64,000 bases of DNA from Pseudoselenomonas ruminantium (GCF_900142515.1 NZ_FRBC01000001.1:132115-196114), one strand, 5' to 3'; shown: positions 36,618 to 45,957, counted from the first letter of the stretch. Notes: generated by a model not told the origin, from the sequence alone. Numbers and translations are program-made.

Positions 36618-37739
36618 ATGGCCGGGAAAAAAATCATGATATTGACGGCATCCATCGGCTCAGGACATATCAAGGCGGCAGAAGCGGTGGCAGAGGAACT
36701 GCAGCGGCAGCAGCCGGAGGCACGGATTGTCATGGTGGATTTCATGGCCCGTTCCACTTCCTTCTGGCATTGGCTCACGAAGAAGATCTATCTGGAGATG
36801 CTGAACTTCGTGCCCAATCTCTATGATGTGTTCTATAAGCTTTCTAGTTGCGAGATGGGCGCCAGCTGTGGCAAGAATATGTTTGCGTATTTCATGCTGC
36901 CGGTGTTCCGCCGCCTGCAGAGGGAACATCAGCCGGATTATGTCATCTGTACCCATCCTTTTCCGGCAGAGACGGTTTCCCTATGGAAAGAACGGGAACA
37001 TAGTGATTTGTCCCTGTCCGTGGTGATGACGGATTATTCCCTGCATCAGATGTGGCTATGCCGCGGCGTGGATCATTATTTCATGGCCACGGAGGCCATG
37101 GAACAGGGCATGCTGCAGCAGGATTTTGCCCGGGAAACGCTGCATGCCACTGGCATCCCCATCAGCCGTGCCCTGCGATTCCTGCCGGATAAGGGGGCAT
37201 TGCGGCAGCAGCTGGGTATTGCGCCAGAGCGCAGGGTCATCATGCTGATGGGCGGCGGCTTGGGCCTGGGAGGTATCGAGAAGAACCTGCAGGAGCTGGA
37301 AAAGATCGCCCAGCCGTTGACGCTCCTGGTTATCGCTGGCCGCAATGAGCAGCTTTTGCAAAAGGTGCGGAATTTTGCTGCCAGTTCCCGGCATGACATG
37401 AAGGTTTGGGGCTATACAGATGAAGTGAGGAAGCTGATGGGGGCAGCGGACCTTTTGATCACCAAGCCGGGGGCGCTGACCATCAGTGAGGCATTTGCCC
37501 TGGGAACTCCCATGCTGCTCCATGATCCCATTCCGGGACCGGAAACGGAAAATGCCGTCTATGCTACGAAGCATGGGGCTGCCATCTGGCTTCATCCGGG
37601 GGAACGGCTTTCGCCGGCAGTGGAGGAGATCTTTGCGGGGGAGGCATTGTCCGGGATGCGGAAGCGGGCATTGGCCTGTGCCAGACCAATGGCCAGTGAA
37701 GAAATCGTGAAAATAATTTTGCAGTCGGCAGGTTTTTGA
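36618..37739 (+). CDS. GT28-type glycosyltransferase of the MGDG synthase/UgtP group
   Basis: The 373-residue protein has an N-terminal MGDG-synthase-like domain (MILTASIGSGHIKAAEAVAEEL, CTHPFPAE, VVMTDYSLHQMW) and a C-terminal glycosyltransferase-28 domain (MLMGGGLGLGG, WGYTDEVRKLMGAADLLITK and PGALTISEAFALGTPM). Family members transfer glucose or galactose from UDP-sugar to diacylglycerol at the membrane face, so glycolipid synthesis is the likely role (family inference). The start ATG 36618 has CAGGAGG 8 nt upstream. It lies between an SDR gene and a zinc-ribbon gene, an insertion relative to the Bacillus divIC neighbourhood. Confidence 0.88.
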   Translation: MAGKKIMILTASIGSGHIKAAEAVAEELQRQQPEARIVMVDFMARSTSFWHWLTKKIYLEMLNFVPNLYDVFYKLSSCEMGASCGKNMFAYFMLPVFRRLQREHQPDYVICTHPFPAETVSLWKEREHSDLSLSVVMTDYSLHQMWLCRGVDHYFMATEAMEQGMLQQDFARETLHATGIPISRALRFLPDKGALRQQLGIAPERRVIMLMGGGLGLGGIEKNLQELEKIAQPLTLLVIAGRNEQLLQKVRNFAASSRHDMKVWGYTDEVRKLMGAADLLITKPGALTISEAFALGTPMLLHDPIPGPETENAVYATKHGAAIWLHPGERLSPAVEEIFAGEALSGMRKRALACARPMASEEIVKIILQSAGF

Positions 37740-37763
37740 CAAGTGAATAGGGAATATTATAGT
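37736..37763 (+). promoter_or_regulatory. Possible promoter upstream of the tandem zinc-ribbon gene
   Basis: TTGACA (37736-37741) and TATAGT (37758-37763) are 16 nt apart. If used, it overlaps the end of the glycosyltransferase gene and excludes the GTG at 37743 as initiator of the next gene. Confidence 0.45.
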
Positions 37764-37790
37764 TGCGGGTTTCACAAGAGTGGACAATTG

Positions 37791-38285
37791 ATGGAAGAGA
37801 TTGGTGATAACATGGCTGTATTTCAATTGCAGAAGAACGGCAATCAGGATTTCATATGTCCCAAATGTGGCCGGCCGTTGCATTTCGTGGATGGTACGGC
37901 AGTACAGATTGTCGGTGGCCGGGCAGATATGTCTTCTATCCTGCCTAAATATGAATGCCATCACTGCGGTGTCTATTTTCAGGAACTGTTGGGCTCGGGC
38001 TTCTATGATGAACATGATCTGCCCAAGGTAAGTGGTCCCGGGAACAGGGCGAACTGGATTCCCACCGGGAACCTGAAGCCGATGGAACTGAAGCGGGATG
38101 CAGAGAATAAATGCAAATGCCCCCGCTGCGGGAGCATGATGGATTATGTGGAAGGTCAGGCGGTGCGTTTGGTCAATGGCCGCCCGGACATGGAGAATGT
38201 GAAGGATCACTTTCATTGCAGCAACTGTGAGTCCTATTTTCGCCGTATTGCCACCACAAATTATTTCCAATGGTCAGAAAAGTAG
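37791..38285 (+). CDS. Tandem-repeat zinc-ribbon protein of unknown function
   Basis: The protein consists of two copies of one module of about 45 residues. Copy 1 runs from CPKCGRPLHFVDGTAVQIVGG to CHHCGVYFQEL, and copy 2 from CPRCGSMMDYVEGQAVRLVNG to CSNCESYFRRI. Each has CPxCG followed about 28 residues later by CxxC, so each should bind one zinc. The duplication is evident by eye. I cannot name a family. The start is uncertain: GTG 37743, ATG 37791 and ATG 37812 are all in frame, and no option has an ideal ribosome binding site. It sits just upstream of the divIC-like gene. Confidence 0.68.
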   Translation: MEEIGDNMAVFQLQKNGNQDFICPKCGRPLHFVDGTAVQIVGGRADMSSILPKYECHHCGVYFQELLGSGFYDEHDLPKVSGPGNRANWIPTGNLKPMELKRDAENKCKCPRCGSMMDYVEGQAVRLVNGRPDMENVKDHFHCSNCESYFRRIATTNYFQWSEK

Positions 38286-38356
38286 ATTTGTCTTGCCATG
38301 AGAAAAATTTGCGGTTATTATAGAGTAGATTGAGTTTTTGGCAAGGAGGGAGAAGG

Positions 38357-38644
38357 ATGAAAGCAAGACGGGAAAGACGGGGAATAAACTGGTTTGCCCT
38401 GATAATGTTGGCAATCATTGTTTATTTTTCCTCCATCCTCATCTCTCAGCAGGTCTACCTGAGCCAGGCAGCTGATGATTATGCGGCAGCCAAGGCCAGG
38501 CTGGAGGCTGCCCAGAAGGAAAATGCGGCGCTGAAAGAAGAAACTCAGCAGCTTAATGAACTCGGGTATATCGAGAAGATCGCCCGGGAAGAACTGGGGA
38601 TGACCAGAGCCGGGGAGCTTCCCTACAGCACCGGTCATAAATAA
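38357..38644 (+). CDS. divIC: Septum formation initiator (DivIC/FtsB family)
   Basis: The 95-residue bitopic protein has a basic N-terminus (KARRERRG), one TM helix (about 12-31) and an extracytoplasmic coiled coil rich in Ala, Lys and Glu. It ends with the family motif YIEKIAREELGMTRAGE. FtsB/DivIC proteins form a complex with FtsL and FtsQ/DivIB at the division site. AAGGAGG precedes ATG 38357. The position directly upstream of yabR and tilS is the same as in Bacillus. Confidence 0.92.
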   Translation: MKARRERRGINWFALIMLAIIVYFSSILISQQVYLSQAADDYAAAKARLEAAQKENAALKEETQQLNELGYIEKIAREELGMTRAGELPYSTGHK

Positions 38645-38654
38645 GCTTGTATAT

Positions 38655-38685
38655 CTTGACACCCGCAAGTTGTCAAGGGTATAAT
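38655..38685 (+). promoter_or_regulatory. yabR promoter containing an inverted repeat
   Basis: TTGACA (38656-38661) and TATAAT (38680-38685) are 18 nt apart. The -35 box forms one arm of CTTGACA-N9-TGTCAAG (38655-38677), so the promoter carries a built-in 7-bp inverted repeat that could serve as an operator. Confidence 0.75.
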
Positions 38686-38726
38686 ATTTTTTGTATTTCT
38701 AAATACTCTAAGGAGGAAGAATTAAT

Positions 38727-39191
38727 TTGTCCATTGAAGTTGGCAGCGTGCTGGATGGTGTCGTATCGGGCATCACGAATTTTGGCGCATTCATTGAATT
38801 GCCAGAGGGGAAAACGGGACTTGTACATATTTCGGAAGTAGCAGATGAGTATGTAAAAGATGTCCATGATTTCCTGGCAGAGAAAGACAAGGTTAAAGTA
38901 AAGGTAGTAGCCATTGATGAAAAAGGCAAGATTGGCCTCTCCATCAAGCAGCTGCAGGAGAAAAAGGCCGAGGTGACTGTCGAAGCCCCAGCTCGTGAGC
39001 GTTCTTCCTTCCGTGCCCCCAGAGGCAACTTTGGCGGCCGTGACTTTAGAAAACCGAATCGTTACAGTGCTACTTCGGCTTCCTTTGAGGATAAGCTTTC
39101 CAAGTTCCTCAAAGACAGCGATGAGCGCCTGACGGACTTGCGGCGCAAGACCGATTCCAAGCGTGGCGGGCGTGGCTCCCGTCGTGACTGA
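38727..39191 (+). CDS. yabR: S1-domain RNA-binding protein (YabR-like)
   Basis: This 154-residue cytosolic protein has one N-terminal S1/OB RNA-binding domain (about 1-75; VGSVLDGVVSGITNFGAFIE then GLVHISEVADEYVKDV and KVKVVAIDEKGKIGLSIKQL). A basic, Gly/Arg-rich C-terminal tail ends KRGGRGSRRD. The TTG start at 38727 has AAGGAGG 10 nt upstream. The gene follows divIC and precedes tilS as in Bacillus. It has its own promoter and a terminator. Confidence 0.93.
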   Translation: MSIEVGSVLDGVVSGITNFGAFIELPEGKTGLVHISEVADEYVKDVHDFLAEKDKVKVKVVAIDEKGKIGLSIKQLQEKKAEVTVEAPARERSSFRAPRGNFGGRDFRKPNRYSATSASFEDKLSKFLKDSDERLTDLRRKTDSKRGGRGSRRD

Positions 39192-39202
39192 GCATAAATT
39201 GG

Positions 39203-39228
39203 AAGCACTCTGTAAGGGGTGCTTTTGT
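39203..39228 (+). terminator. Terminator after yabR
   Basis: AAGCACTC (39203-39210) pairs with GGGTGCTT (one G-T pair), followed by TTGTTC. It is of moderate strength. Confidence 0.65.
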
Positions 39229-39263
39229 TCTTTATGCTCTAGGTGATAGGATTGAGGAGTGTT

Positions 39264-40649
39264 ATGCGGGAAAAGGTAGAGGAGCTATGCCAGAAGCTGC
39301 TTCCGCAGGGGGCCAGGATTCTGGTGGCTTGTTCTGGCGGGGCAGACTCACTGGCACTGTTGGAGATCTTGTGGCATCTATCTTCCCGCTATAGCTGGCA
39401 ATTGGCTGTGGGGCATTATGAACATGGAATCCGGGGAGACGATTCTCTAGCTGATGCGGCCTTTGTGGCAGATTTCTGTCATCAGCGCCATATTCCCTGC
39501 TTTGTGGAGCATGGCAAAGCCATGGAGACCGCGAAAAGCAGGGCACAGAGCTTGGAACAGGTGGCCAGAGATCTGCGTTATGATTTTTTGGAACGAACTT
39601 GTCAGGCGCAGGGCTTTGGCTATATTGCCACGGCCCATCATGCAGATGATCAGGCGGAAACCGTATTGATGCGGATCCTGCGGGGAACAGGCATCAAAGG
39701 CTTAGGTGCGATGCGTCCTCAAAGCGGCGGCCGTTATCCGATTGTGCGTCCGCTATTGGGAATCAGCAAGGCAGAAATATTGGTTTATTGCCAGCAGCAA
39801 GGCTTGGATTTTCGGGAGGATGCCACGAATTTTGTGGCAGATTGCACCCGTAACCGTTTGCGTCTGGATCTGTTGCCTCAATTGCGGCGGGAATACAATC
39901 CGGAAATCAGCCGCAGCCTGTGCCAGCTTGCAGAAATGGCGGCTGAGACCGCGGATTTCCTGCAAGGGGAAGTGGATCGCTGCTGGCAGGAGGACGCTTA
40001 TGTGCGGCAGGCAGATCATGCGCTGAACCAGAGGGCTGTGGCAGACCTTCATCCTGCTTTGCAGCGCGGTTTGATCCGTAAATTGTGGGAGCAGGTCACG
40101 GGCTCGGTACTGGACCTCAATTACCAGCAGACGGGGTTGGTACGCCGTTTGCTTTTAGAAGGCACGACTGGCAGCCAGCAGGAGTTGTCTCACCACTATA
40201 TGGCCCGGCTGGCTTATGGTTATCTGACCATTGGATCATCAAACAGCCGGACCAATCAGGCAGAAGTGGTTCAACCCGCAGCTGATGTGCAGGTTCCGGG
40301 GATAACGTTATGGGGGCCGTGGAAGCTTACCGCAGAATGGCAAAGTGAGGTAAGAGGGGAGACTTCGCCTCGCGAACTTTATCTGTATCCGGAAAATTTT
40401 GCAGGCGGGCTGGTTTTGCGTACCCGCAAACCGGGAGACTATATGCGGCTTCCCGGGGGATGCAAGAAGCTGAAGAAGCTGATGATTGACGATAAGGTTC
40501 CGCAGGCTGAGCGGGATATGCTGCCATTGCTGGCAAATGGCAGTGAGATAATATGGATGATTGGCCGCAGGCGCAGTGCAAATTGTTTGCATGGTTCTGA
40601 GGATTATCATAGAATTTTGTATCTCAAGTTAGAGGAGAGAGGTATTTAA
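39264..40649 (+). CDS. tilS: tRNA(Ile)-lysidine synthetase
   Basis: TilS adds lysine to C34 of the CAU-anticodon tRNA-Ile, changing its decoding from AUG to AUA. The 461-residue protein has the PP-loop SGGADS at residues 24-29 near the N-terminus, the ATAHHADDQAETVLMRILRGTG block, and a C-terminal TilS_C domain (RTRKPGDYMRLPGGCKKLKKL). ATG 39264 follows GAGGAG at short spacing; in-frame TTG 39252 and GTG 39243 are alternatives. The stop lies 2 nt before hpt, so the pair is translationally linked. Confidence 0.96.
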   Translation: MREKVEELCQKLLPQGARILVACSGGADSLALLEILWHLSSRYSWQLAVGHYEHGIRGDDSLADAAFVADFCHQRHIPCFVEHGKAMETAKSRAQSLEQVARDLRYDFLERTCQAQGFGYIATAHHADDQAETVLMRILRGTGIKGLGAMRPQSGGRYPIVRPLLGISKAEILVYCQQQGLDFREDATNFVADCTRNRLRLDLLPQLRREYNPEISRSLCQLAEMAAETADFLQGEVDRCWQEDAYVRQADHALNQRAVADLHPALQRGLIRKLWEQVTGSVLDLNYQQTGLVRRLLLEGTTGSQQELSHHYMARLAYGYLTIGSSNSRTNQAEVVQPAADVQVPGITLWGPWKLTAEWQSEVRGETSPRELYLYPENFAGGLVLRTRKPGDYMRLPGGCKKLKKLMIDDKVPQAERDMLPLLANGSEIIWMIGRRRSANCLHGSEDYHRILYLKLEERGI

Positions 40650-40651
40650 TC

Positions 40652-41203
40652 ATGTTACACGAAGATATCGAAAAAGTTGTTTTCACAGAAGAACAGATTC
40701 AGGCACGTATTGCTGAATTGGCAAAAGAAATCACGGAAGACTATAAGGATGTTCAGGAAGAAATCTATTGCGTGGGCATTCTGAAAGGGGCTGTGATGTT
40801 CTACACGGATCTGGTACGCAAGCTGGAGCTGCCGGTGCGCTTTGACTTCATGATCGCTTCGAGCTACGGCAATGGCACGTCCACCACAGGTTCTGTGAAA
40901 ATCCTCAAAGATTTGGATTACGATATTGAAGGAAAACACCTGATTGTTATCGAAGATATAATAGACTCCGGTACGACGATGAATTATCTGTCCAAGTACT
41001 TCAAAGAGCGCAAGCCGAAATCTGTGAAACTCTGCTCGCTGCTTTCTAAGCCGTCCCGCCGCATGGTAGAAGTACCTATTGACTATTGTGGTTTTGAAGT
41101 ACCGGATGAATTCCTGGTGGGCTACGGCCTTGACTATGCGGAAATCTATCGCAACCTGCCGTACATCGGCGTGTTGAAGCCGGAGATTTACACCGAAGAA
41201 TAA
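40652..41203 (+). CDS. hpt: Hypoxanthine phosphoribosyltransferase
   Basis: This 183-residue purine-salvage enzyme makes IMP or GMP from hypoxanthine or guanine and PRPP. It shows the type I PRTase PRPP loop [15 protein letters not shown] and the upstream [14 protein letters not shown] block. The C-terminal [20 protein letters not shown] is typical of bacterial HPRT. The gene is in the conserved tilS-hpt-ftsH order. Confidence 0.97.
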   Translation: MLHEDIEKVVFTEEQIQARIAELAKEITEDYKDVQEEIYCVGILKGAVMFYTDLVRKLELPVRFDFMIASSYGNGTSTTGSVKILKDLDYDIEGKHLIVIEDIIDSGTTMNYLSKYFKERKPKSVKLCSLLSKPSRRMVEVPIDYCGFEVPDEFLVGYGLDYAEIYRNLPYIGVLKPEIYTEE

Positions 41204-41244
41204 AATCCTGGGAGGCATTGGCTTCTCGGAAGGAGGGCAATGGA

Positions 41245-43260
41245 TTGAATAAGTTTCTACGCAATGTAGGGTTCTATTTGTTGATAATACTCGTAGCCAT
41301 CTCCATCATTGACTACTTTTCGACAAGGAACACAACCAAGCAGGAAGTGGGTTATACGCAGTTCCTGCAGCAGGTGGATGAAGGCAAAGTAGCAAAGGTT
41401 GTCCTCATTCAGAATACCATTCGTGGTACGTTGACTGATGGTACGGAGTTTACCACCATTACCCCGGATAATCCTAACCGGGACCCGAAACTCTTTGACA
41501 AACTCTCCGCCAAGGGCGTGGAGATCAATGCGGAAAATCCGCCGGAGCCACCCTGGTGGTCCACCATGTTCTCGTCCCTGTTGCCGATCCTGCTTCTCGT
41601 GGGGGTATGGTTCTTCATCATGCAGCAGACCCAGGGGGGCGGTGGCCGGGTGATGTCCTTTGGCAAGAGCCGTGCCCGTATGAGCGGTTCGGACAAGATC
41701 AAGGTCAACTTCAAGGACGTGGCCGGTGCTGATGAAGCCAAACAGGAACTGGAAGAAGTAGTCGAGTTCCTCAAGCATCCCAAGAAGTACAACGATTTGG
41801 GTGCACGCATCCCGAAAGGCGTTCTGCTCTTTGGCCCTCCGGGTACTGGTAAGACCCTGCTGGCCCGTGCCGTAGCCGGTGAGGCTGGCGTGCCATTCTT
41901 CTCCATTTCCGGTTCGGATTTCGTGGAGATGTTCGTGGGTGTCGGTGCATCGCGAGTCCGTGACCTCTTCGATCAGGCCAAGAAGAATGCGCCTTGCATC
42001 GTCTTCATCGACGAGATCGATGCTGTGGGCCGTCAGCGTGGTGCTGGTGTCGGCGGCGGTCATGATGAACGCGAACAGACCCTGAACCAGTTGCTGGTCG
42101 AGATGGATGGTTTTGCTGCCAACGAAGGCATCATCATCATTGCGGCTACCAACCGTCCGGATATCCTTGATCCGGCGCTTCTGCGCCCCGGCCGTTTCGA
42201 CCGCCAGATCGTGGTGGACAAGCCGGATGTGCGCGGCCGTCTGGCCATTCTCAAGGTGCATACTTCCGGCAAACCGGTGGATGAAGGCGTGGATCTCGAT
42301 ATCCTGGCCCGCCGTACGCCGGGGTTCACGGGTGCTGATCTCAGCAACCTCGTGAATGAGGCAGCACTTCTGGCTGCCCGCCGCGACAAGAAGAAGATCT
42401 ACATGCAGGAACTGGAAGAAGCCATCGAACGCGTCATGGCCGGTCCTGAGCGCAAGTCTCATATCATGAATGATGAAGAAAAGCGTCTGACGGCTTATCA
42501 TGAAGGTGGTCACACTCTCGTGGGCATGATGCTCAAGCATGCTGATCCTGTGCATAAGGTTACGATCATTCCCCGTGGCCGTGCCGGCGGTTACACGCTG
42601 ATGCTGCCCAAGGAAGACCGCAACTATGCCACCAAGTCCGAGCTCCTCGACAAGCTCAAAGTGGCTATGGGCGGCCGTGTGGCCGAGGAAATCGTGCTGC
42701 AGGAAATCAGCACGGGCGCTTCGCAGGATATCCAGCAGGCTACCCGCATGGTGCGCGGCATGGTCATGCAGTATGGCATGAGCGATGTCCTGGGTCCTGT
42801 GGCTTATGGCGAGAGCCAGAACCATCAGGTGTTCTTAGGCCGTGACTTCCATCAGGAGCGCAACTACTCCGAAGAAGTGGCCAGCGAAATCGACAAGGAA
42901 GTCCGCAAGTATCTGGAAGATGCCTATGAGGCCTGCCGCCAGATCATCACGGAAAACCGCGACAAACTGGAACTCATCGCCCAGGCGTTGATGGAACGCG
43001 AAACCCTTACGGCCAAGCAGCTGGAAGAACTGCTGGAAAAAGGTTTCATCACCGAGGATGAGCCGAAGCAGGAGCCGCCCAAGGACAACAATGATGGTCC
43101 TAAGGATGGCGATCCGGCCCAGATCCCGCCGACGACCTTGGTACAGCAGATCCACAATGAAGCCATGGGCATCGAGACGCCCAAGGAAGCAGTGCCTGCT
43201 GAAGGCGTAACGGAAAACTCCCGGGAACCGAAATTCAATGTGACCCATTACGATAAGTAA
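41245..43260 (+). CDS. ftsH: ATP-dependent zinc metalloprotease FtsH
   Basis: This 671-residue inner-membrane AAA protease degrades misassembled membrane proteins and regulators. Two TM helices (about 8-24 and 108-126) flank an extracytoplasmic domain. The AAA module has Walker A GPPGTGKT at 197-204 and Walker [11 protein letters not shown]. The zinc site is HEGGH (419-423), where most FtsH have HEAGH. After the protease domain comes a 60-residue Pro/Lys/Asp-rich tail ([13 protein letters not shown]...). The start is TTG 41245, with AAGGAGGG 7 nt upstream; an upstream in-frame TTG at 41218 lacks a box. Confidence 0.97.
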   Translation: MNKFLRNVGFYLLIILVAISIIDYFSTRNTTKQEVGYTQFLQQVDEGKVAKVVLIQNTIRGTLTDGTEFTTITPDNPNRDPKLFDKLSAKGVEINAENPPEPPWWSTMFSSLLPILLLVGVWFFIMQQTQGGGGRVMSFGKSRARMSGSDKIKVNFKDVAGADEAKQELEEVVEFLKHPKKYNDLGARIPKGVLLFGPPGTGKTLLARAVAGEAGVPFFSISGSDFVEMFVGVGASRVRDLFDQAKKNAPCIVFIDEIDAVGRQRGAGVGGGHDEREQTLNQLLVEMDGFAANEGIIIIAATNRPDILDPALLRPGRFDRQIVVDKPDVRGRLAILKVHTSGKPVDEGVDLDILARRTPGFTGADLSNLVNEAALLAARRDKKKIYMQELEEAIERVMAGPERKSHIMNDEEKRLTAYHEGGHTLVGMMLKHADPVHKVTIIPRGRAGGYTLMLPKEDRNYATKSELLDKLKVAMGGRVAEEIVLQEISTGASQDIQQATRMVRGMVMQYGMSDVLGPVAYGESQNHQVFLGRDFHQERNYSEEVASEIDKEVRKYLEDAYEACRQIITENRDKLELIAQALMERETLTAKQLEELLEKGFITEDEPKQEPPKDNNDGPKDGDPAQIPPTTLVQQIHNEAMGIETPKEAVPAEGVTENSREPKFNVTHYDK

Positions 43261-43267
43261 ATGACAG

Positions 43268-43301
43268 GAAACCTTCTCCTTAGGAGAAGGTTTCTTTTTT
43301 T
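43268..43301 (+). terminator. Rho-independent terminator after ftsH
   Basis: A perfect 12-bp stem GAAACCTTCTCC/GGAGAAGGTTTC (43268-43294) with a 3-nt loop is followed by seven T residues. Confidence 0.95.
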
Positions 43302-43366
43302 GTAAACTTTACAGAATGAAAAAAATGATGTCCATCATAACGGTACTTAAATATTATTCATGCTGA

Positions 43367-43395
43367 TTGTCACGTAAAATAAAATAATATATAAT
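43367..43395 (+). promoter_or_regulatory. Promoter of the DcuC-like carrier gene
   Basis: TTGTCA (43367-43372) and TATAAT (43390-43395) are spaced 17 nt apart. A short palindrome ATGATG-tc-CATCAT (43325-43338) lies 28 nt upstream and might be an operator. Confidence 0.65.
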
Positions 43396-43437
43396 TATGG
43401 TGTCATAAATATTTTACAGTGAGCAGGAGGTATTATT

Positions 43438-44712
43438 ATGTTACTCGCTGGTGGTCTTATCGTTATCCTGACCTTTGCGTTGATTATCAAGAAGATTGAA
43501 GCGCGCCTGGTACTCTTTTTGGCCGGTGTCATCATGTGCCTGATCGGCGGCTTGCCGGAGGATATCATGAAAGCCTTTATGAAGGCCATGACCAATAATT
43601 CCCTGGTGCCGACAATCTGTACGGTGATGGGTTTTTCCTATGTCATGAAACTCACCGAATGTGACCAGCATCTGGTGCAGTCCATTTCCGGTGTCCTAAA
43701 AAAAGGCCGTATGGTCTTGGTGCCGCTGTCCTTTTTCCTGACCTGGTGGATCAGTCTGGCCATTCCTTCGGCAGCTGGCTGCTCAGCGGCCGTGGGCAGT
43801 ATCCTGATTCCGACACTGATTGCTGCTGGTGTCCATCCGGCTATGGCAGCTGCTACAGTACTGGCTGGTACCTGGGGCAGTGCCATCAGCCCGGGCAACG
43901 CCCATAATCCCTTTGTGGCTGACCTGGCTGGTACGGATATGATGACGGTCATCATCAATGAAACGCCGGCTTCCGTGATTGCTTCCTTTGCCTGCATTGC
44001 CGTGATGACGGTCTATGCCGTGGTCATGAAGGAAGGGGCGACAGATGAACGCCGGGAAGCCTATCTGGCTACACTGGAAGAAGAACAGCATCATGACTTG
44101 CATGATTTCAAGGTAAATCCCCTGCGGGCCATCGTGCCGCTGGTACCGCTGGTGCTCTTGATTCTCGGTTCCAAGCAGGTGGGCATCCTGCCGGAGATGA
44201 GCGTAGCCCTGTCCATGATCATCGGTGTGGTCTTGGGGTTGCTCGCGACCTGGTCCAATGCGCAGGAAGTCTGCAAGAACTTCTTTGACGGTATGGGTAG
44301 TGCCTATGCCAATGTCATCGGCCTGATTGTCTGCGCCAGCGTCTTTACCACCGGTATGGCCGCTGTGGGTCTGACCGGTGCGCTGACGGATGTCATGAAG
44401 GGCTCTCAGTCTGCCGCTGCTGCCGCTGGTACGTTCGGCCCCTTCTTGATTGCCGTGATTTCCGGTTCCGGTGATGCGGCTGCCTTTGCTTTCAATGGTG
44501 CGGTAACGCCCTTTGCCGAACAGTTCGGCATGAGCATCATGGATTTGGGTTCGCTGGCACAGATTGCCGGTGCCATGGGGCGTTCCATGTCCCCGGTGGC
44601 CGGCGCAGCTATCATCTGTGCAGGTCTGGCCAAGGTCAACCCCATGGAGATTTCCAAGCGCAACGCCCTGCCTTGTCTGGCGGCTGCTTTGGTACTGATG
44701 CTGTTCCTGTAA
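43438..44712 (+). CDS. DcuC-family anaerobic C4-dicarboxylate carrier
   Basis: This 424-residue transporter has about 12 helices and resembles DcuC and related carriers. It has a duplicated layout with WWISLAIPSAAGCSAAVGSI then LIPTLIAAGVHPAMAAATVL, a GSAISPGNAHNPFVADLAG block in the first half, and SGSGDAAAFAFNGAVTPFAE in the second. It likely exchanges succinate or fumarate-type dicarboxylates under anaerobic conditions, but specificity is inferred from the family only. GGAGG precedes ATG 43438, and the gene has its own promoter. The next gene (a peptidase) is 31 nt downstream. Confidence 0.82.
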   Translation: MLLAGGLIVILTFALIIKKIEARLVLFLAGVIMCLIGGLPEDIMKAFMKAMTNNSLVPTICTVMGFSYVMKLTECDQHLVQSISGVLKKGRMVLVPLSFFLTWWISLAIPSAAGCSAAVGSILIPTLIAAGVHPAMAAATVLAGTWGSAISPGNAHNPFVADLAGTDMMTVIINETPASVIASFACIAVMTVYAVVMKEGATDERREAYLATLEEEQHHDLHDFKVNPLRAIVPLVPLVLLILGSKQVGILPEMSVALSMIIGVVLGLLATWSNAQEVCKNFFDGMGSAYANVIGLIVCASVFTTGMAAVGLTGALTDVMKGSQSAAAAAGTFGPFLIAVISGSGDAAAFAFNGAVTPFAEQFGMSIMDLGSLAQIAGAMGRSMSPVAGAAIICAGLAKVNPMEISKRNALPCLAAALVLMLFL

Positions 44713-44743
44713 TTTTGTGGATGAAACGGAAGAAGGTATACTC

Positions 44744-45865
44744 ATGATCAATGAACAGCGCGTGCTGGATGAATTCCTGGAGCTGGTGCAGATCCGCTGC
44801 TCCACCCATGATGAAAGGGAGGTCGCAGACCTCCTGACCAATCGTCTGAAGGAGTTGGGCGGTACGGTCAGGGAAGACAAAGCCGGGGAGAAAATCGGCG
44901 GCAATACGGGTAATCTGGTGGCGGATTTTCCCGGTACCGTTGCTGCTCCTACGGTAATGCTGACTGCCCATATGGACTGCGTGGAGCCCTGCGGCGGTGT
45001 GAAGCCTGTGGTCAAAGACGGCATCATCCGTTCGGATGGCACCACGATCCTGGGGGGCGATGACAAGGCCGGCGTGACGGCCATTCTCGAAACCCTGCGC
45101 CAGCTCAGGGAGCAGGAGATTCCTCATGGTCCGCTGCAGGTCGTGTTCACGGTGGCTGAAGAAAATGGTGTTCATGGCTCCCAGAATCTCGATACGAGTC
45201 TGCTGCATGCCGATTTCGGCTTTACGTTGGACACGCATAATCATCCTGGCAATATGACTTTCATGGCACCGGGAAAGAACCAGATCCGGATCCATATCGA
45301 AGGCAAGGCCAGCCATGCAGGTGTCAATCCTGAGGCGGGCATCAATGCCATCTGTGCGGCAGGCCTGCTTATCGCGGATGCTCCGCAGGGTCGCATCGAT
45401 GAGGAAACCACCTGCAATCTGGGGCGGATCGTGGGCGGTTCAGCGACCAATGTGGTGGCGGAATGCTGTGATGTGTTCTATGAAAGCCGCAGCCGCAATA
45501 AGGCAAAGCTGGATAAAATCACACAGGAAATCTGCGATCATTTCGTAAACGGTGCAGCGAAGACCAATTGCCGGATTACGGCAGAAGTCAGCCCAGACTA
45601 TGGCCCGTACCTGCTGGAGAAGGATTCGCCAGCTATCCGGACGGCCATCAAAGCTGCGGAAAAGCTTGGCCTGCCGGTAAATCTCGAAGAATCCGGCGGC
45701 GGCTCTGATGCCAACCATTTCAATACCTACGGCGTGCCTACTGTGGTGCTGTCCGTGGGCATGGAAAACGCTCATACCAAGGATGAGTATATCGAAGTGA
45801 AGGATTTGTATGATTCTGCCAGATGGGCGCTGGAAATCGTCAAGACCGTAGCGGCAAGTGAATAA
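44744..45865 (+). CDS. M20-family peptidase, PepT-like
   Basis: This 373-residue zinc aminopeptidase-type protein of the M20 family is close to the PepT-like group. The metal and catalytic residues are visible: TAHMDCVEP (His and Asp), GGDDKAGV (bridging Asp), VAEENGVHG (Glu-Glu pair) and a C-terminal His in MENAHTKDEY. The dimerisation domain contains KASHAGVNPEAGINAI. It may cleave tri- or dipeptides from the N-terminus. I use ATG 44744 after AGAAGGT; the in-frame GTG 44717 is less likely. A terminator follows. Confidence 0.88.
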   Translation: MINEQRVLDEFLELVQIRCSTHDEREVADLLTNRLKELGGTVREDKAGEKIGGNTGNLVADFPGTVAAPTVMLTAHMDCVEPCGGVKPVVKDGIIRSDGTTILGGDDKAGVTAILETLRQLREQEIPHGPLQVVFTVAEENGVHGSQNLDTSLLHADFGFTLDTHNHPGNMTFMAPGKNQIRIHIEGKASHAGVNPEAGINAICAAGLLIADAPQGRIDEETTCNLGRIVGGSATNVVAECCDVFYESRSRNKAKLDKITQEICDHFVNGAAKTNCRITAEVSPDYGPYLLEKDSPAIRTAIKAAEKLGLPVNLEESGGGSDANHFNTYGVPTVVLSVGMENAHTKDEYIEVKDLYDSARWALEIVKTVAASE

Positions 45866-45875
45866 ATCGTTTGGG

Positions 45876-45918
45876 AAGGTGCGCTGACGCGTCAGATTGA
45901 CAGGTCGGCGCACCTTTT
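45876..45918 (+). terminator. Rho-independent terminator after the M20 peptidase
   Basis: AAGGTGCGC (45876-45884) pairs with GCGCACCTT (45908-45916), with extra GAC/GTC pairing inside, followed by TTAT. Confidence 0.8.
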
Positions 45919-45957
45919 ATACAATAGTCTTATCATCATATAAAGGGGGACAAATGC

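Noticed and set aside
41257-42825. 522-codon open frame on the minus strand
   Set aside because: It is antisense to ftsH; composition is His/Arg-rich with no fold signature.
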